A DNA stretch of 17,083 bases from Thiotrichales bacterium (GTDB lineage Bacteria > Pseudomonadota > Gammaproteobacteria > Francisellales > CACEW01): positions 1-17,083 of the forward strand of contig JAHFRR010000019.1 in the NCBI GenBank assembly GCA_023266165.1, written 5' to 3'. The position numbers and the translations under genes were made by a program. Positions 7,041 to 14,381 of the stretch are shown here, piece by piece. The first letter of the stretch is position 1, and each line of letters opens with the position of its first letter. The notes under the pieces are model-generated. The model worked only from the letters and a program-made list of their open reading frames with translations, was not told the DNA's origin and searched no databases.

Positions 7041-8243
7041 TTAGCGAATTTTTATTTTAAATAATAGGACTGCCAAGCCAATAGCGATCAGGGCCAGCAC
7101 GCAGTAATAACCTGATAACAGATAGACTAAATGCGTGTGGCATAACCCCACCAGCAATACGCTGAGTGTGGGGAGGGCCATGTTGAAAAAGCTCATCATG
7201 GCAGAGGCATTCGATTTGTCTTCCAAGGCCCGTGTGGCAATGCTTGCGGCGTTCGAGAATACAAATCCAAATCCAAGGTAGATGATGACCAAAGGCACGA
7301 ACAAATAAGCGGGTGTGATCTTTCCGTGTAAAAACCCGAACAGCATGGCTAAAACCCCTGGCACCATAATCCCCAGGCCTAAGAAGATCGCTTGAAAGGA
7401 GGAGAGTGTTTTGTTGAGTTTGGCAGAGCATTGAGAGCCTAGCACCAGGCCAATAGGAGGGATCAAGCTCCAGAAGCCGTACTCACTGGGTGTAAGGCCC
7501 ATCACTTGCATAGCGATAAAGGGTGACAGGCTTGCAAAAACATACACGAAGGAGGTTCCAATCCCCATGAGAGAAGCTGCGAGGGGTAATTGAAGGGTTT
7601 TGAGCGTCAGTGCATAGTGTTGAAAAATCTTTTTGAGCTGCAGTGCCTGAGGGTCTTTGGTGATTGAGGCTTCTGGCATTCGAATCACGAGCCACAAAAT
7701 CAGGCATCCATACAGGGCCATCAAATAAAAAGTCGAAACCCAGGAAAAGGCATTGACCAAGACCCCTCCCACGGCAACACCCAGTGCAGGCGTGATGGCA
7801 AAGGCGATCATCAGGTGCGAGATGATACTGCGGGCGCGCTCTTGGGAATAACTGGCCGCGACCAAGGTGAATGTCATCTTCAACCCGACACTGGCCCCCA
7901 AGGCCATCCCTAATCTTGCCAAAACCAATAACCAGAAGCTATGGAGCTGAGAGGAGAGTGCGCATAAAAGGGAGGAGACAATCTCAAGGCTGATGCCGAT
8001 GTACAGCGCATTTTTGTACCCAAAGCGATGGGAGAGAGGGCCATACAGCAACTGACCTACAGCATAACCAATGAGAAAGACTGTCATCGTGAGATTGGCG
8101 GTGGTGGAATCAACCTGAAAAAACGCACTGAGGGCAGGAAGCCCGGGCGTGTAGGTGACAGCCGTGATAGAACCGAAGGAGATCAGCAACATCAGGAGTA
8201 AAAAAGAAGGCTTTTGAATAGGCATGGGTATGGTGGGTGTCAT
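7041..8243 (-). CDS. MFS transporter, Bcr/CflA-like drug-efflux type
   Basis: A 400-residue inner-membrane transporter of the major facilitator superfamily, with about twelve hydrophobic segments throughout. Typical DHA1/Bcr-CflA features are TYTPGLPALSAFF after the first helix, the cytoplasmic loop 2-3 motif (YGPLSHRFGYKNALYIG), the arginine-containing helix 4 start (LARLGMALGASVG) and a loop around YSQERARSIISH. Family members usually export drugs or small metabolites by proton antiport; the substrate cannot be read from the sequence. The ATG at 8243 gives the longest frame; an ATG at 8225 would remove six residues before the first helix. Neither has a recognisable ribosome site. The gene shares its strand with the CX5R gene downstream but each has its own promoter. 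Confidence 0.88.
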   Translation of the reverse strand: MTPTIPMPIQKPSFLLLMLLISFGSITAVTYTPGLPALSAFFQVDSTTANLTMTVFLIGYAVGQLLYGPLSHRFGYKNALYIGISLEIVSSLLCALSSQLHSFWLLVLARLGMALGASVGLKMTFTLVAASYSQERARSIISHLMIAFAITPALGVAVGGVLVNAFSWVSTFYLMALYGCLILWLVIRMPEASITKDPQALQLKKIFQHYALTLKTLQLPLAASLMGIGTSFVYVFASLSPFIAMQVMGLTPSEYGFWSLIPPIGLVLGSQCSAKLNKTLSSFQAIFLGLGIMVPGVLAMLFGFLHGKITPAYLFVPLVIIYLGFGFVFSNAASIATRALEDKSNASAMMSFFNMALPTLSVLLVGLCHTHLVYLLSGYYCVLALIAIGLAVLLFKIKIR

Positions 8244-8258
8244 GTGAAGATGGGAGGA

Positions 8259-8286
8259 ATTATAAGGGGAGATGGGGGGAATGCAA
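8259..8286 (-). promoter_or_regulatory. Near-consensus promoter of the MFS gene
   Basis: Minus strand TTGCAT (8281-8286), 16-base spacer, then perfect TATAAT (8259-8264). Start of transcription near 8252 leaves only about 8 bases before the ATG at 8243, so the message would be almost leaderless, or translation begins at 8225. Confidence 0.55.
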
Positions 8287-8471
8287 GTGTTCCCACTTGA
8301 AGGCTGTTATTCTCGAAGCAATAGCAGCTGGATTGTGGCTTTCGACTTTGCGGTCGTCAAGAGCTGTTGTGGAACAGTGTGATAATGGGCAGGTCAAGCA
8401 CATGTGTCTGACTTCTTAGTCAAGTGATGATCGATTGCCGATTGCCTCAAACATTGAGACCCTATAAACCC

Positions 8472-8559
8472 TGGCGGAGAGGGCGGGATTCGAACCCGCG
8501 ATACGTTGCCGTATACACACTTTCCAGGCGTGCTCCTTCAGCCACTCGGACACCTCTCC
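8472..8559 (-). tRNA. tRNA-Ser (anticodon GGA)
   Basis: The minus strand folds as a class II tRNA: acceptor GGAGAGG (8553-8559) pairs with CCTCTCC (8476-8482), the anticodon stem CACGC/GTGTG encloses the loop CTGGAAA with anticodon GGA at 8523-8525, a long variable arm forms from TATACG-GCAA-CGTAT, and the T arm contains GGTTCGAATCC. CCA is encoded (8472-8474). It reads serine codons UCC and UCU. The sequence is very close to the enteric tRNA-Ser(GGA) as I remember it. It is the only tRNA seen in the window. Confidence 0.97.
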
Positions 8560-8572
8560 TGATTGAGAAGGC

Positions 8573-8601
8573 ACAGTAGCGTAATTTTTTGAAAATAACA
8601 A
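8573..8601 (-). promoter_or_regulatory. Candidate promoter of tRNA-Ser
   Basis: Minus strand TTGTTA (8596-8601), 17-base spacer, TACTGT (8573-8578), ending 13 bases before the mature tRNA 5' end. The boxes match consensus only partly, but position and spacing suit a tRNA promoter. It diverges from the aceF promoter in the same gap. Confidence 0.4.
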
Positions 8602-8641
8602 GGGGGATTTTCTTTTTAATGAGCGTTTTGGCGTTATTGGA

Positions 8642-8670
8642 TTGACGAAAAGCAGGGAAGCGCTTACCAT
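8642..8670 (+). promoter_or_regulatory. Candidate promoter of aceF-lpd
   Basis: TTGACG (8642-8647), 17-base spacer, TACCAT (8665-8670); transcription would start near 8677, about 30 bases before the aceF GTG. An AGGAGG at 8675-8680 is too far from the GTG to serve it; the useful ribosome site is GAGG at 8694-8697. Confidence 0.5.
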
Positions 8671-8706
8671 GCCCAGGAGGTTTTAATTTTAGAGAGGGAT
8701 GCCGTT

Positions 8707-9972
8707 GTGTTAAAAGAAGTCCTAGTGCCAGATATCGGCGAATATCATGATGTGGATGTGATTGAGGTTTTGGTCAAAGTAGGGGATACGATTGCCCCTG
8801 AGGCCTCTCTTCTCTCACTGGAGACGGACAAGGCGACGATGGAAGTCCCTGCCCCTTTTGGAGGAGTGGTTCAAGCAATTTTGGTGAAAGCGGGAGATAA
8901 AGTCTCTCAAGGCACGTTGATCTTAAAAGTCAAAAGTGCGGACACTGCGAGTGCAGAAGTGCCTGTAGTCCCTATTGCTCCTGCGCAAACGCCTGAACAG
9001 CCTACAGCCTCTATCCAAGTACCTGCCCAAACACAGGTATCCGCTGCTGAACCCTCCCCACAGCCCACGCACGCAAGCCCCATGGTTCGTCGTCTGGCGC
9101 GAGAGATGGGGGTCAATTTAGAGCGTATTTCTGCCACAGGGCCTAAAGGGCGGATCACGCAAGAGGATTTGACTCAGCATGTTCAATCCAGACTGTCCTC
9201 GAACGCATCTGCTTCCGGTACGGAATCGGGTTTGGGTTTGATTCCAGATCCTCATGTCGATTTCGCAAAATTTGGCCCTGTACAGTCCCAACCCTTGTCC
9301 AGAATTAAAAAACTCAGTGGGGCGAATTTACATCGCAACTGGGTCAAGATCCCCCATATCACTTTCTTTGAAGATGCAGATATCACAGACTTAGAAGCCT
9401 TTCGGGTTGAAAAAAAATTGGCAGCAGAAAAGCTGGGCGTCAAAGTCACGCCTGTTGCTTTTATTGTGAAAGCCATTGCGAAAGCGCTGATTGAATTTCC
9501 TGAGATGAATGCTTCCTTGAGCCCCAATGGCGAGAACTTAATTCTCAAAAAATATGTTCATATCGGCGTTGCGGTCGATACTCCTAACGGTCTTGTGGTA
9601 CCTGTGATTCTTAATGCCGATCAAAAGGGGATTTATGAGATTGCGAAAGACCTCTCAGAGCTCGCTAAAAAAGGCCGTGAAGGCAAACTCAAGCCAACAG
9701 ATATGCAAGGGGGTTGCTTTACGATTTCAAGCCTTGGAAACGTTGGCACACATGGGTTCACTCCCATTGTGAATATGCCTGAAGTCGGCATCTTAGGCGT
9801 CTCTAAAGCGTCCATGAAGCCTGTCTATGATGGCGCACATGGTTTTATTCCGCGTTTGATGCTCCCCCTCTCATTATCCGTAGACCATCGGGTGATTGAT
9901 GGGGCGCAAGCAGGGGCTTTTATCGTTCGTGTTACCAGTTATTTATCTGACTTGCGCGAGCTGCTTTTATAA
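8707..9972 (+). CDS. aceF: Dihydrolipoamide acetyltransferase, E2 of pyruvate dehydrogenase
   Basis: This is the core E2 subunit, which moves the acetyl group from E1 to coenzyme A through a swinging lipoyl arm. A single lipoyl domain covers residues 1-78 with lipoyl-Lys42 in ETDKATMEVPAP. An Ala/Pro/Gln-rich linker follows (about 80-122), then the E3-binding domain (SPMVRRLAREMGV to about 160), a second linker, and the catalytic domain from about 195, with His394 and Asp398 in SVDHRVIDGA. The GANLHRNW segment is typical of the AceF type paired with homodimeric E1. At 421 residues it has one lipoyl domain where the enteric enzyme has three. The start is GTG, since upstream ATG and TTG codons are out of frame or run into TAA. 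It is followed after 27 bp by the E3 gene. The E1 gene aceE is not upstream; a divergent tRNA lies there. Confidence 0.94.
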   Translation: MLKEVLVPDIGEYHDVDVIEVLVKVGDTIAPEASLLSLETDKATMEVPAPFGGVVQAILVKAGDKVSQGTLILKVKSADTASAEVPVVPIAPAQTPEQPTASIQVPAQTQVSAAEPSPQPTHASPMVRRLAREMGVNLERISATGPKGRITQEDLTQHVQSRLSSNASASGTESGLGLIPDPHVDFAKFGPVQSQPLSRIKKLSGANLHRNWVKIPHITFFEDADITDLEAFRVEKKLAAEKLGVKVTPVAFIVKAIAKALIEFPEMNASLSPNGENLILKKYVHIGVAVDTPNGLVVPVILNADQKGIYEIAKDLSELAKKGREGKLKPTDMQGGCFTISSLGNVGTHGFTPIVNMPEVGILGVSKASMKPVYDGAHGFIPRLMLPLSLSVDHRVIDGAQAGAFIVRVTSYLSDLRELLL

Positions 9973-9999
9973 AAAATAAGATAGAGGGGAATCAAGAAA

Positions 10000-11430
10000 A
10001 TGAGTGATGTCAAAAATATATCGACAGAAGTTCTGGTGTTAGGCAGTGGCCCTGGGGGTTATACTGCAGCGTTTCGTGCAGCGGATTTGGGTAAAAAGGT
10101 GGTGCTGGTTGAAAAATTCAGTGAGATCGGAGGTGTGTGCTTGAATGTCGGGTGTATCCCCTCCAAAGCCTTATTGCATGCGGCGAAAGTCTTAGATGAG
10201 TCCAGCCATATGGCGGATTTGGGTATTACCTTTCAAAAGCCCCGTATTGACACTGCAAAGCTGCGTGCCTGGGTTGAGAAATCTGTGATCGGCAAACTCA
10301 CCAGTGGCTTGAAAATGCTGGCGAAGCAACGCAAAGTGGAGGTTGTTCAAGGCGTGGGGGCTTTTGCAGGATCCCATCAGTTATCCGTGATACAAGAGAA
10401 TGGCCAAACAGCGCTGATTCAATTTGAGCACTGCGTGATTGCAGCGGGCTCCAGGCCTGTGCACTTGCCCTTTTTGCCTCAAGATGACAGAATTTTTGAT
10501 TCAACCGGTGCACTGACGCTCAAACAGATTCCTTCCAAACTCTTGGTCATTGGCGGTGGGATTATTGGGTTGGAGATGGCGACGGTCTATCATCAACTGG
10601 GTTCTCAGATTGACATCGTCGAGTTCTTGCCACAATTGATGAATGGTGTGGACAAAGACATCGTCAAGCCTTATGAGAAATGGGTTTCAACCCGGTACAA
10701 TAAGATTTTACTCGAAACCAAGGTTGCTAAAGTTGAGGCCAAAAAAGAGGGCCTGTATGTGACTTTTGAAGGCAAAAACGCGTCTGCAGAGCCTGTTCGC
10801 TATGACGGGATCTTACAATCTGTAGGCCGTACGCCCAATGGTAAATGGCTGAGCGCTGACAAGGCGGGTATTCAAGTGGATGAGAAGGGCTTCATTCCAG
10901 TTGACAAACAAATGCGTACCAACATCCCTCATATTTTTGCGATCGGCGATATCGTCGGACAACCCATGCTGGCCCATAAAGCAGTGCATGAAGCCAAAGT
11001 CGCCGCAGAGGTCATTTGCGGCATGAAGCATTTCTTCGAACCCAAAGTCATTCCTTCGGTTGCCTACACCGACCCTGAGGTTGCATGGGTGGGAATCACA
11101 GAGAATCAAGCCAAAGAGCAGGGCATCAGCTATGGCAAAGGCGTTTTCCCGTGGGCTGCATCTGGCAAGTCTTTGAGTATGGGACGCGATGAGGGGATCA
11201 CTAAAGTCCTTTTCGATGAGAAAACCCATCGCATCATAGGTTGCAGTATTGTGGGCCCTAACGCAGGGGATCTGATCTCAGAAGCTGCACTGGCCATTGA
11301 AATGGGCTGTGATGCAGAGGATATTGCCCTCACCATTCATCCTCATCCAACGCTTTCTGAAAGCATTGCGATGGCGGTTGAGATGTACGATGGCTCAATC
11401 ACGGATTTGATTGCGCCCAAAAAGAAATAG
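10000..11430 (+). CDS. lpdA: Dihydrolipoamide dehydrogenase, E3 of 2-oxoacid dehydrogenases
   Basis: This FAD enzyme reoxidises the dihydrolipoyl groups of E2 and passes electrons to NAD+. At 476 residues it is of normal length. The FAD Rossmann motif is GSGPGGYTAAFRA (15-27), the redox disulfide is Cys47/Cys52 in GGVCLNVGCIPSK, the NAD-binding motif is GGGIIGLE, a second FAD motif is FAIGDIVG, and the partner active-site pair is His449/Glu454 in HPHPTLSE of the dimerisation domain. A GAGGGG ribosome site (9984-9989) stands 10 bases before the ATG. It is transcribed with aceF. The protein probably also serves 2-oxoglutarate dehydrogenase and glycine cleavage if present, which the window cannot show. 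It converges on rsmA with a 29-bp gap and no clear terminator. Confidence 0.96.
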   Translation: MSDVKNISTEVLVLGSGPGGYTAAFRAADLGKKVVLVEKFSEIGGVCLNVGCIPSKALLHAAKVLDESSHMADLGITFQKPRIDTAKLRAWVEKSVIGKLTSGLKMLAKQRKVEVVQGVGAFAGSHQLSVIQENGQTALIQFEHCVIAAGSRPVHLPFLPQDDRIFDSTGALTLKQIPSKLLVIGGGIIGLEMATVYHQLGSQIDIVEFLPQLMNGVDKDIVKPYEKWVSTRYNKILLETKVAKVEAKKEGLYVTFEGKNASAEPVRYDGILQSVGRTPNGKWLSADKAGIQVDEKGFIPVDKQMRTNIPHIFAIGDIVGQPMLAHKAVHEAKVAAEVICGMKHFFEPKVIPSVAYTDPEVAWVGITENQAKEQGISYGKGVFPWAASGKSLSMGRDEGITKVLFDEKTHRIIGCSIVGPNAGDLISEAALAIEMGCDAEDIALTIHPHPTLSESIAMAVEMYDGSITDLIAPKKK

Positions 11431-11459
11431 AGGTCTCAAAATTTCGAAGGCTCAAAGTC

Positions 11460-12254
11460 TCATATTGAGATTTCTGCCAACTGCACATACTGGGCAACAC
11501 TTACGTTTTCAGGGCGATCCTGAGGATTGATGCCCAGTTGCTCTAGTTTTTCAAGCGCAATCTGGCTACCCAAAGTATTTTTTAATTGCTTGCGCCGTTG
11601 ATGAAAAGCCAGGTGTGTCAAAGCTTCTAAACGTTTGAGAGTTTCAAGAGAGGGTAACAGAGCCTTGGGGGTGAGCTTGACGATGGCAGATGTCACTTGA
11701 GGGATAGGGTTAAAAGATTCTTTGGGGACTATGAGGCGCAACTCAACCTCACATAATGCCTGCGCAATCACGCTCAACCGTCCATAGGTCTTGGAGTGGG
11801 GCGATGCAGCCAAACGCTCAACCACTTCTAACTGCAGCATAAAATGCATATCTTGAATGTGGCTGGCATACCCAAAGAGTAAAAATAAGAGCGGCGTTGA
11901 GATATTATAAGGCAAGTTCCCAATGATTCGGGTTTTATGGCATTGTGAGAGCAGCGCAGACCAATCCGCTTTTAAGACATCTTGATGGAGGATCTGTAAG
12001 GCGCCCCATGATCCTCTATGGGCATCTGCTTTGGCTTGCAGCAAAGGAATCAGATCTCGATCCAATTCAATGACAGTCAGGTGTTTGAGGTGATGTAAGA
12101 GGGGATAGGTGAGAGCGCCCAGTCCAGGGCCAATCTCAATGAAGGGATCATCCGGCTGGGCCTGAATGATCTGAAGTATGGAATCAATGATCGCATGATT
12201 GATCAAGAAGTTCTGTCCAAAGCGTTTGCGAGGACTATGGTTTTGTATTTTCAT
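11460..12254 (-). CDS. rsmA: RsmA (KsgA), 16S rRNA dimethyladenosine transferase
   Basis: RsmA dimethylates two adjacent adenosines in helix 45 of 16S rRNA (A1518 and A1519 in E. coli numbering) late in small-subunit assembly, using S-adenosylmethionine. In the 264-residue product the family opening PRKRFGQNFL (8-17), the SAM motif IEIGPGLG (39-46), the acidic ribose-binding VIELDRD and the catalytic NLPYNIS (from Asn113) are all intact, followed by the C-terminal helical domain. The frame stays open upstream to 12347, but those 31 codons lie inside pdxA and do not resemble RsmA, so I place the start at the ATG 12252-12254, four bases after the pdxA stop. No strong ribosome site is visible, so initiation is probably coupled to pdxA termination. 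Confidence 0.95.
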   Translation of the reverse strand: MKIQNHSPRKRFGQNFLINHAIIDSILQIIQAQPDDPFIEIGPGLGALTYPLLHHLKHLTVIELDRDLIPLLQAKADAHRGSWGALQILHQDVLKADWSALLSQCHKTRIIGNLPYNISTPLLFLLFGYASHIQDMHFMLQLEVVERLAASPHSKTYGRLSVIAQALCEVELRLIVPKESFNPIPQVTSAIVKLTPKALLPSLETLKRLEALTHLAFHQRRKQLKNTLGSQIALEKLEQLGINPQDRPENVSVAQYVQLAEISI

Positions 12255-12258
12255 GAGG

Positions 12259-13278
12259 TCATACTCGATTTTTTTGGAGTGTATAAGCCAATTGAATGGC
12301 TGCTTTGAGGCTTTCGTGAGAGCCTTTCGCTGTACCGGCAAGGGCATATGCCGTACCGTGATCCACGGAGGTGCGAATAAAGGGGAGATTCAACGTAAGA
12401 TTCACCGCTCGGTCAAAGGATAACGTTTTAATGGGAATCAAGCCCTGGTCATGATAGAGGGCGATAAAGGCATCGTAAGATCTGCGAGAGCCTTCTGTGA
12501 AGGCACTGTCAGGCGATAAAGGCTGGCTGAGGCACAATCCCTGCTTTTGAAGTCTATCTAAGATTGGCTGCATCAGGGTTTTTTCCTCCAATCCCAGCAA
12601 CCCTTGATCGCCTGCATGAGGGTTTAAGCCGCAAATCCCAATACGGGGATGTGCGATGCCAAACAAATCTCGTAAGGCTTGATGGGTGTGAACAATCGTA
12701 CGCTCGAGGGCTTCAGGTGTGAGCGCTTTTAAAATCTCTCGAAAAGGAACATGCGTGGTTGCCAGAGCAACTCGAAAATCACCTGCAGCCAGCATCATGG
12801 TCACACAGGGGGTGTGGGTATGCATCGCCAGATAATCCGTATGCCCTCGAAAGTCAGATTCCTGTTGGGCTTGAATCGATTTATCAAGGGGGCAGGTGAC
12901 CAAAGCAGCTTGTGTTTTTTGACAGTAGCGCAAGGCCTCTTGCAGCTGCGCAAATACATAGGGTGCGGTATTGGGACAGGGTTGGCCAGGCGTCACTCTA
13001 TGGGGATGTGTGATGGCTTTTATGGGCATATAGCCACGCTTGAAGGGAGCGGGGTTTGGGGTAGAAACAACTTCCAGTAATAAGCCCTGAGATTGAGCTC
13101 GAGTCTTGAAAATCTGAGGATCGCCCAACACCCAGTAATCTGCATCAGGAAGCTGATCCGTTGCAAAAAGTGCGCACAGCAGGTCAGGGCCAATGCCAGC
13201 AGGCTCTCCACTGGTAATGATCAGTTGGGGACGCGTATTAAGAGGCGCTTTGGGCGGTGGGGTCGAGGGAGGTTTCAT
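12259..13278 (-). CDS. pdxA: PdxA, 4-hydroxythreonine-4-phosphate dehydrogenase
   Basis: PdxA oxidises 4-phosphohydroxy-L-threonine with NAD(P)+ in the DXP-dependent route to pyridoxal phosphate; its product decarboxylates and condenses in PdxJ. The 339-residue protein has GEPAGIGPD from residue 24, the substrate loop GHTDYLA (His146), and three metal-ligand histidines by family comparison: His176 in ATTHVPFREI, His221 in NPHAGDQG and His276 in YHDQGLIP. IRTSVDHGTA and the dimer region follow. An upstream TTG at 13287 is in frame, but the ATG at 13276-13278 with GGAG at 13289-13292 is the better start. The 5' end overlaps surA by 41 bp, and rsmA follows 4 bp after the stop, the conserved surA-pdxA-rsmA order. 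A Pro-rich N-terminal extension (residues 3-12) is unusual. Confidence 0.95.
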   Translation of the reverse strand: MKPPSTPPPKAPLNTRPQLIITSGEPAGIGPDLLCALFATDQLPDADYWVLGDPQIFKTRAQSQGLLLEVVSTPNPAPFKRGYMPIKAITHPHRVTPGQPCPNTAPYVFAQLQEALRYCQKTQAALVTCPLDKSIQAQQESDFRGHTDYLAMHTHTPCVTMMLAAGDFRVALATTHVPFREILKALTPEALERTIVHTHQALRDLFGIAHPRIGICGLNPHAGDQGLLGLEEKTLMQPILDRLQKQGLCLSQPLSPDSAFTEGSRRSYDAFIALYHDQGLIPIKTLSFDRAVNLTLNLPFIRTSVDHGTAYALAGTAKGSHESLKAAIQLAYTLQKNRV

Positions 13279-14341
13279 GATGGGCAAACTCCGCCATTTG
13301 TAAATCAGGCACTAAGATATCTACATAGCATTGCGCCAGCAGCTGCGACCGCCAGGTCTCCAGTGCAGCCATCGCTTTTTGTTGAAATAACGCTTGCTCG
13401 GCTTGGCGTCGGAGATCTTGGGGCGTGCCCTGAGTTTGGGTTTTGATGGCCACCAGTTTCAAGAGATGAAACCCATTGGCATCTTCAAGAGGCCCAATCA
13501 CTTGGCCAGGCTTCATATTGGGGATCTCCTGGGCAAACAAGGTGGGGAGATTTTGCAGGGTTTCATATCCCAAGTCTCCCCCTTTGAGGGCATCTCCGCT
13601 GTCAGAATATTGAATCGCTGCCGTACTGAAGCTTAATCCTTGCTGGATTTTTTGCAACACAAGCTCAGCTTTCGCCTTGGTTTTGGCAATTTCAGCTGGA
13701 GTGGGATGATTGGGAAGCGCCAATAGGATATGCTGAACCTCATAGAGCCCATGCGGGCCTGGGTGTGCGGCTTGCGCACTGAGATAGTCAGTAATCTCTT
13801 GGGGGGTAATGAGAATGCTGCCAGCAATCATCTGCTGCTCTTGTTTTCGGATAATCAACTGTGTTCTGACGGTTGTCTCATAGTCTTTCGCTGTAACGCC
13901 CTCTGTGGCCAAGGTTTGCAAAAGCTGGGGTGTGGTCATATGATTGTTGCTTGCCAATTCTGCCATAGCACTTTGCATCTCAGCGTGTGTGACTGTGATT
14001 TGATTTTGCTGAGCCAACGCCAGAGCGGCTTTATCAAAAATTAATTGCTTTAAAGCTTGTTTTTCAAGAGCGACCTTTGAGGGCAGTGTCATGCCATTGG
14101 CTTGGGCTTGCGCACTGATTTGTAAGACAGCCAGATCCAAATCACGTTGCGTGATGACGGATTGATTGACGATGGCTACGATCTGGTTCAGCAAGACAGG
14201 CTGTGAGGGGGTAGGGCTGACAGGCCCTGCCAATAAGGGATGTATGCCGATTAGGCCCAGACTGATCAGGCTTTTGATTAAAATATCTCTAATTTTTTTC
14301 ATGCTTCTCATGCTTCTCATGTTTCTCAAGATTCGCGCCAT
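13238..14341 (-). CDS. surA: SurA, periplasmic chaperone/peptidyl-prolyl isomerase with one parvulin domain
   Basis: SurA escorts unfolded outer-membrane proteins, including LptD, across the periplasm. The 367-residue precursor has a basic, Met-rich n-region (1-23), a hydrophobic core (about SLISLGLIGIHPLLAG, 24-39) and a probable signal cleavage near residue 40. The N-terminal chaperone region covers about 50-180 (QIVAIVNQSVITQRDLD is typical), one parvulin domain lies at about 198-305 (YEVQHILLAL to GFHLLKLV), and a C-terminal helix follows. Enteric SurA has two parvulin domains, so this is a short form. The ATG at 14341 is supported by GGGAG at 14351-14355; internal ATGs at codons 8, 11 and 14 lie in a 9-bp tandem repeat and could also start translation. 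It follows lptD by 40 bp and overlaps pdxA. Confidence 0.92.
   Translation of the reverse strand: MARILRNMRSMRSMKKIRDILIKSLISLGLIGIHPLLAGPVSPTPSQPVLLNQIVAIVNQSVITQRDLDLAVLQISAQAQANGMTLPSKVALEKQALKQLIFDKAALALAQQNQITVTHAEMQSAMAELASNNHMTTPQLLQTLATEGVTAKDYETTVRTQLIIRKQEQQMIAGSILITPQEITDYLSAQAAHPGPHGLYEVQHILLALPNHPTPAEIAKTKAKAELVLQKIQQGLSFSTAAIQYSDSGDALKGGDLGYETLQNLPTLFAQEIPNMKPGQVIGPLEDANGFHLLKLVAIKTQTQGTPQDLRRQAEQALFQQKAMAALETWRSQLLAQCYVDILVPDLQMAEFAHHETSLDPTAQSAS
14301..14327. repeat. Three tandem 9-bp units in the surA signal-peptide region
   Basis: The + strand reads ATGCTTCTC at 14301-14309 and 14310-14318, then ATGTTTCTC at 14319-14327. In surA this encodes repeated Met-Arg-Ser/Asn triplets (residues 6-14), and each unit carries GAGAA just before an ATG. 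The unit keeps frame, so copy-number change would lengthen or shorten the positively charged n-region without breaking the gene. Confidence 0.85.
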
Positions 14342-14350
14342 ATGCTCAAT

Positions 14351-14355
14351 CTCCC
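14351..14355 (-). promoter_or_regulatory. Ribosome binding site selecting the surA start at 14341
   Basis: GGGAG on the minus strand, nine bases before the first ATG. It is the best ribosome site in the neighbourhood and favours the long form with the repeated Met-Arg n-region over the internal ATGs. Confidence 0.55.
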
Positions 14356-14381
14356 GTTTTAAAATTTTTAGTTTTTAATTT

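Noticed and set aside
8428..8457. Tandem CGATTGC and the small hairpin CTCAA-ACA-TTGAG downstream of tRNA-Ser
   Set aside because: Too short and lacking a T tract to be called a terminator or regulatory element.
4889..8559. Genomic island integrated at the 3' end of tRNA-Ser, holding the MFS and CX5R genes
   Set aside because: The tRNA 3' end does face these genes, but I found no duplicate of the tRNA 3' end near 4900-4960 and no integrase gene, so an att-flanked island is not supported.
8416..8670. Open frame on the minus strand covering tRNA-Ser
   Set aside because: It runs through the whole tRNA gene and its promoter; the protein is just translated tRNA sequence.
8699..8713. Four-codon ORF (MPLC) overlapping the aceF start as a leader peptide
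   Set aside because: It has no attenuator structure or biased codons, and could occur by chance.
11458..11470. Terminator hairpin between lpd and rsmA
   Set aside because: TCTCA-TAT-TGAGA has only a 5-bp stem with a 3-base loop, no G+C-rich stem, and overlaps the rsmA stop.
12255..12347. Longer RsmA with 31 extra N-terminal residues
   Set aside because: These codons are inside pdxA in another frame and precede the family's normal opening; the ATG at 12254 is a better start.
13279..13287. TTG start for PdxA three codons upstream
   Set aside because: The ATG at 13278 has GGAG ten bases before it; the TTG lies right against that site.
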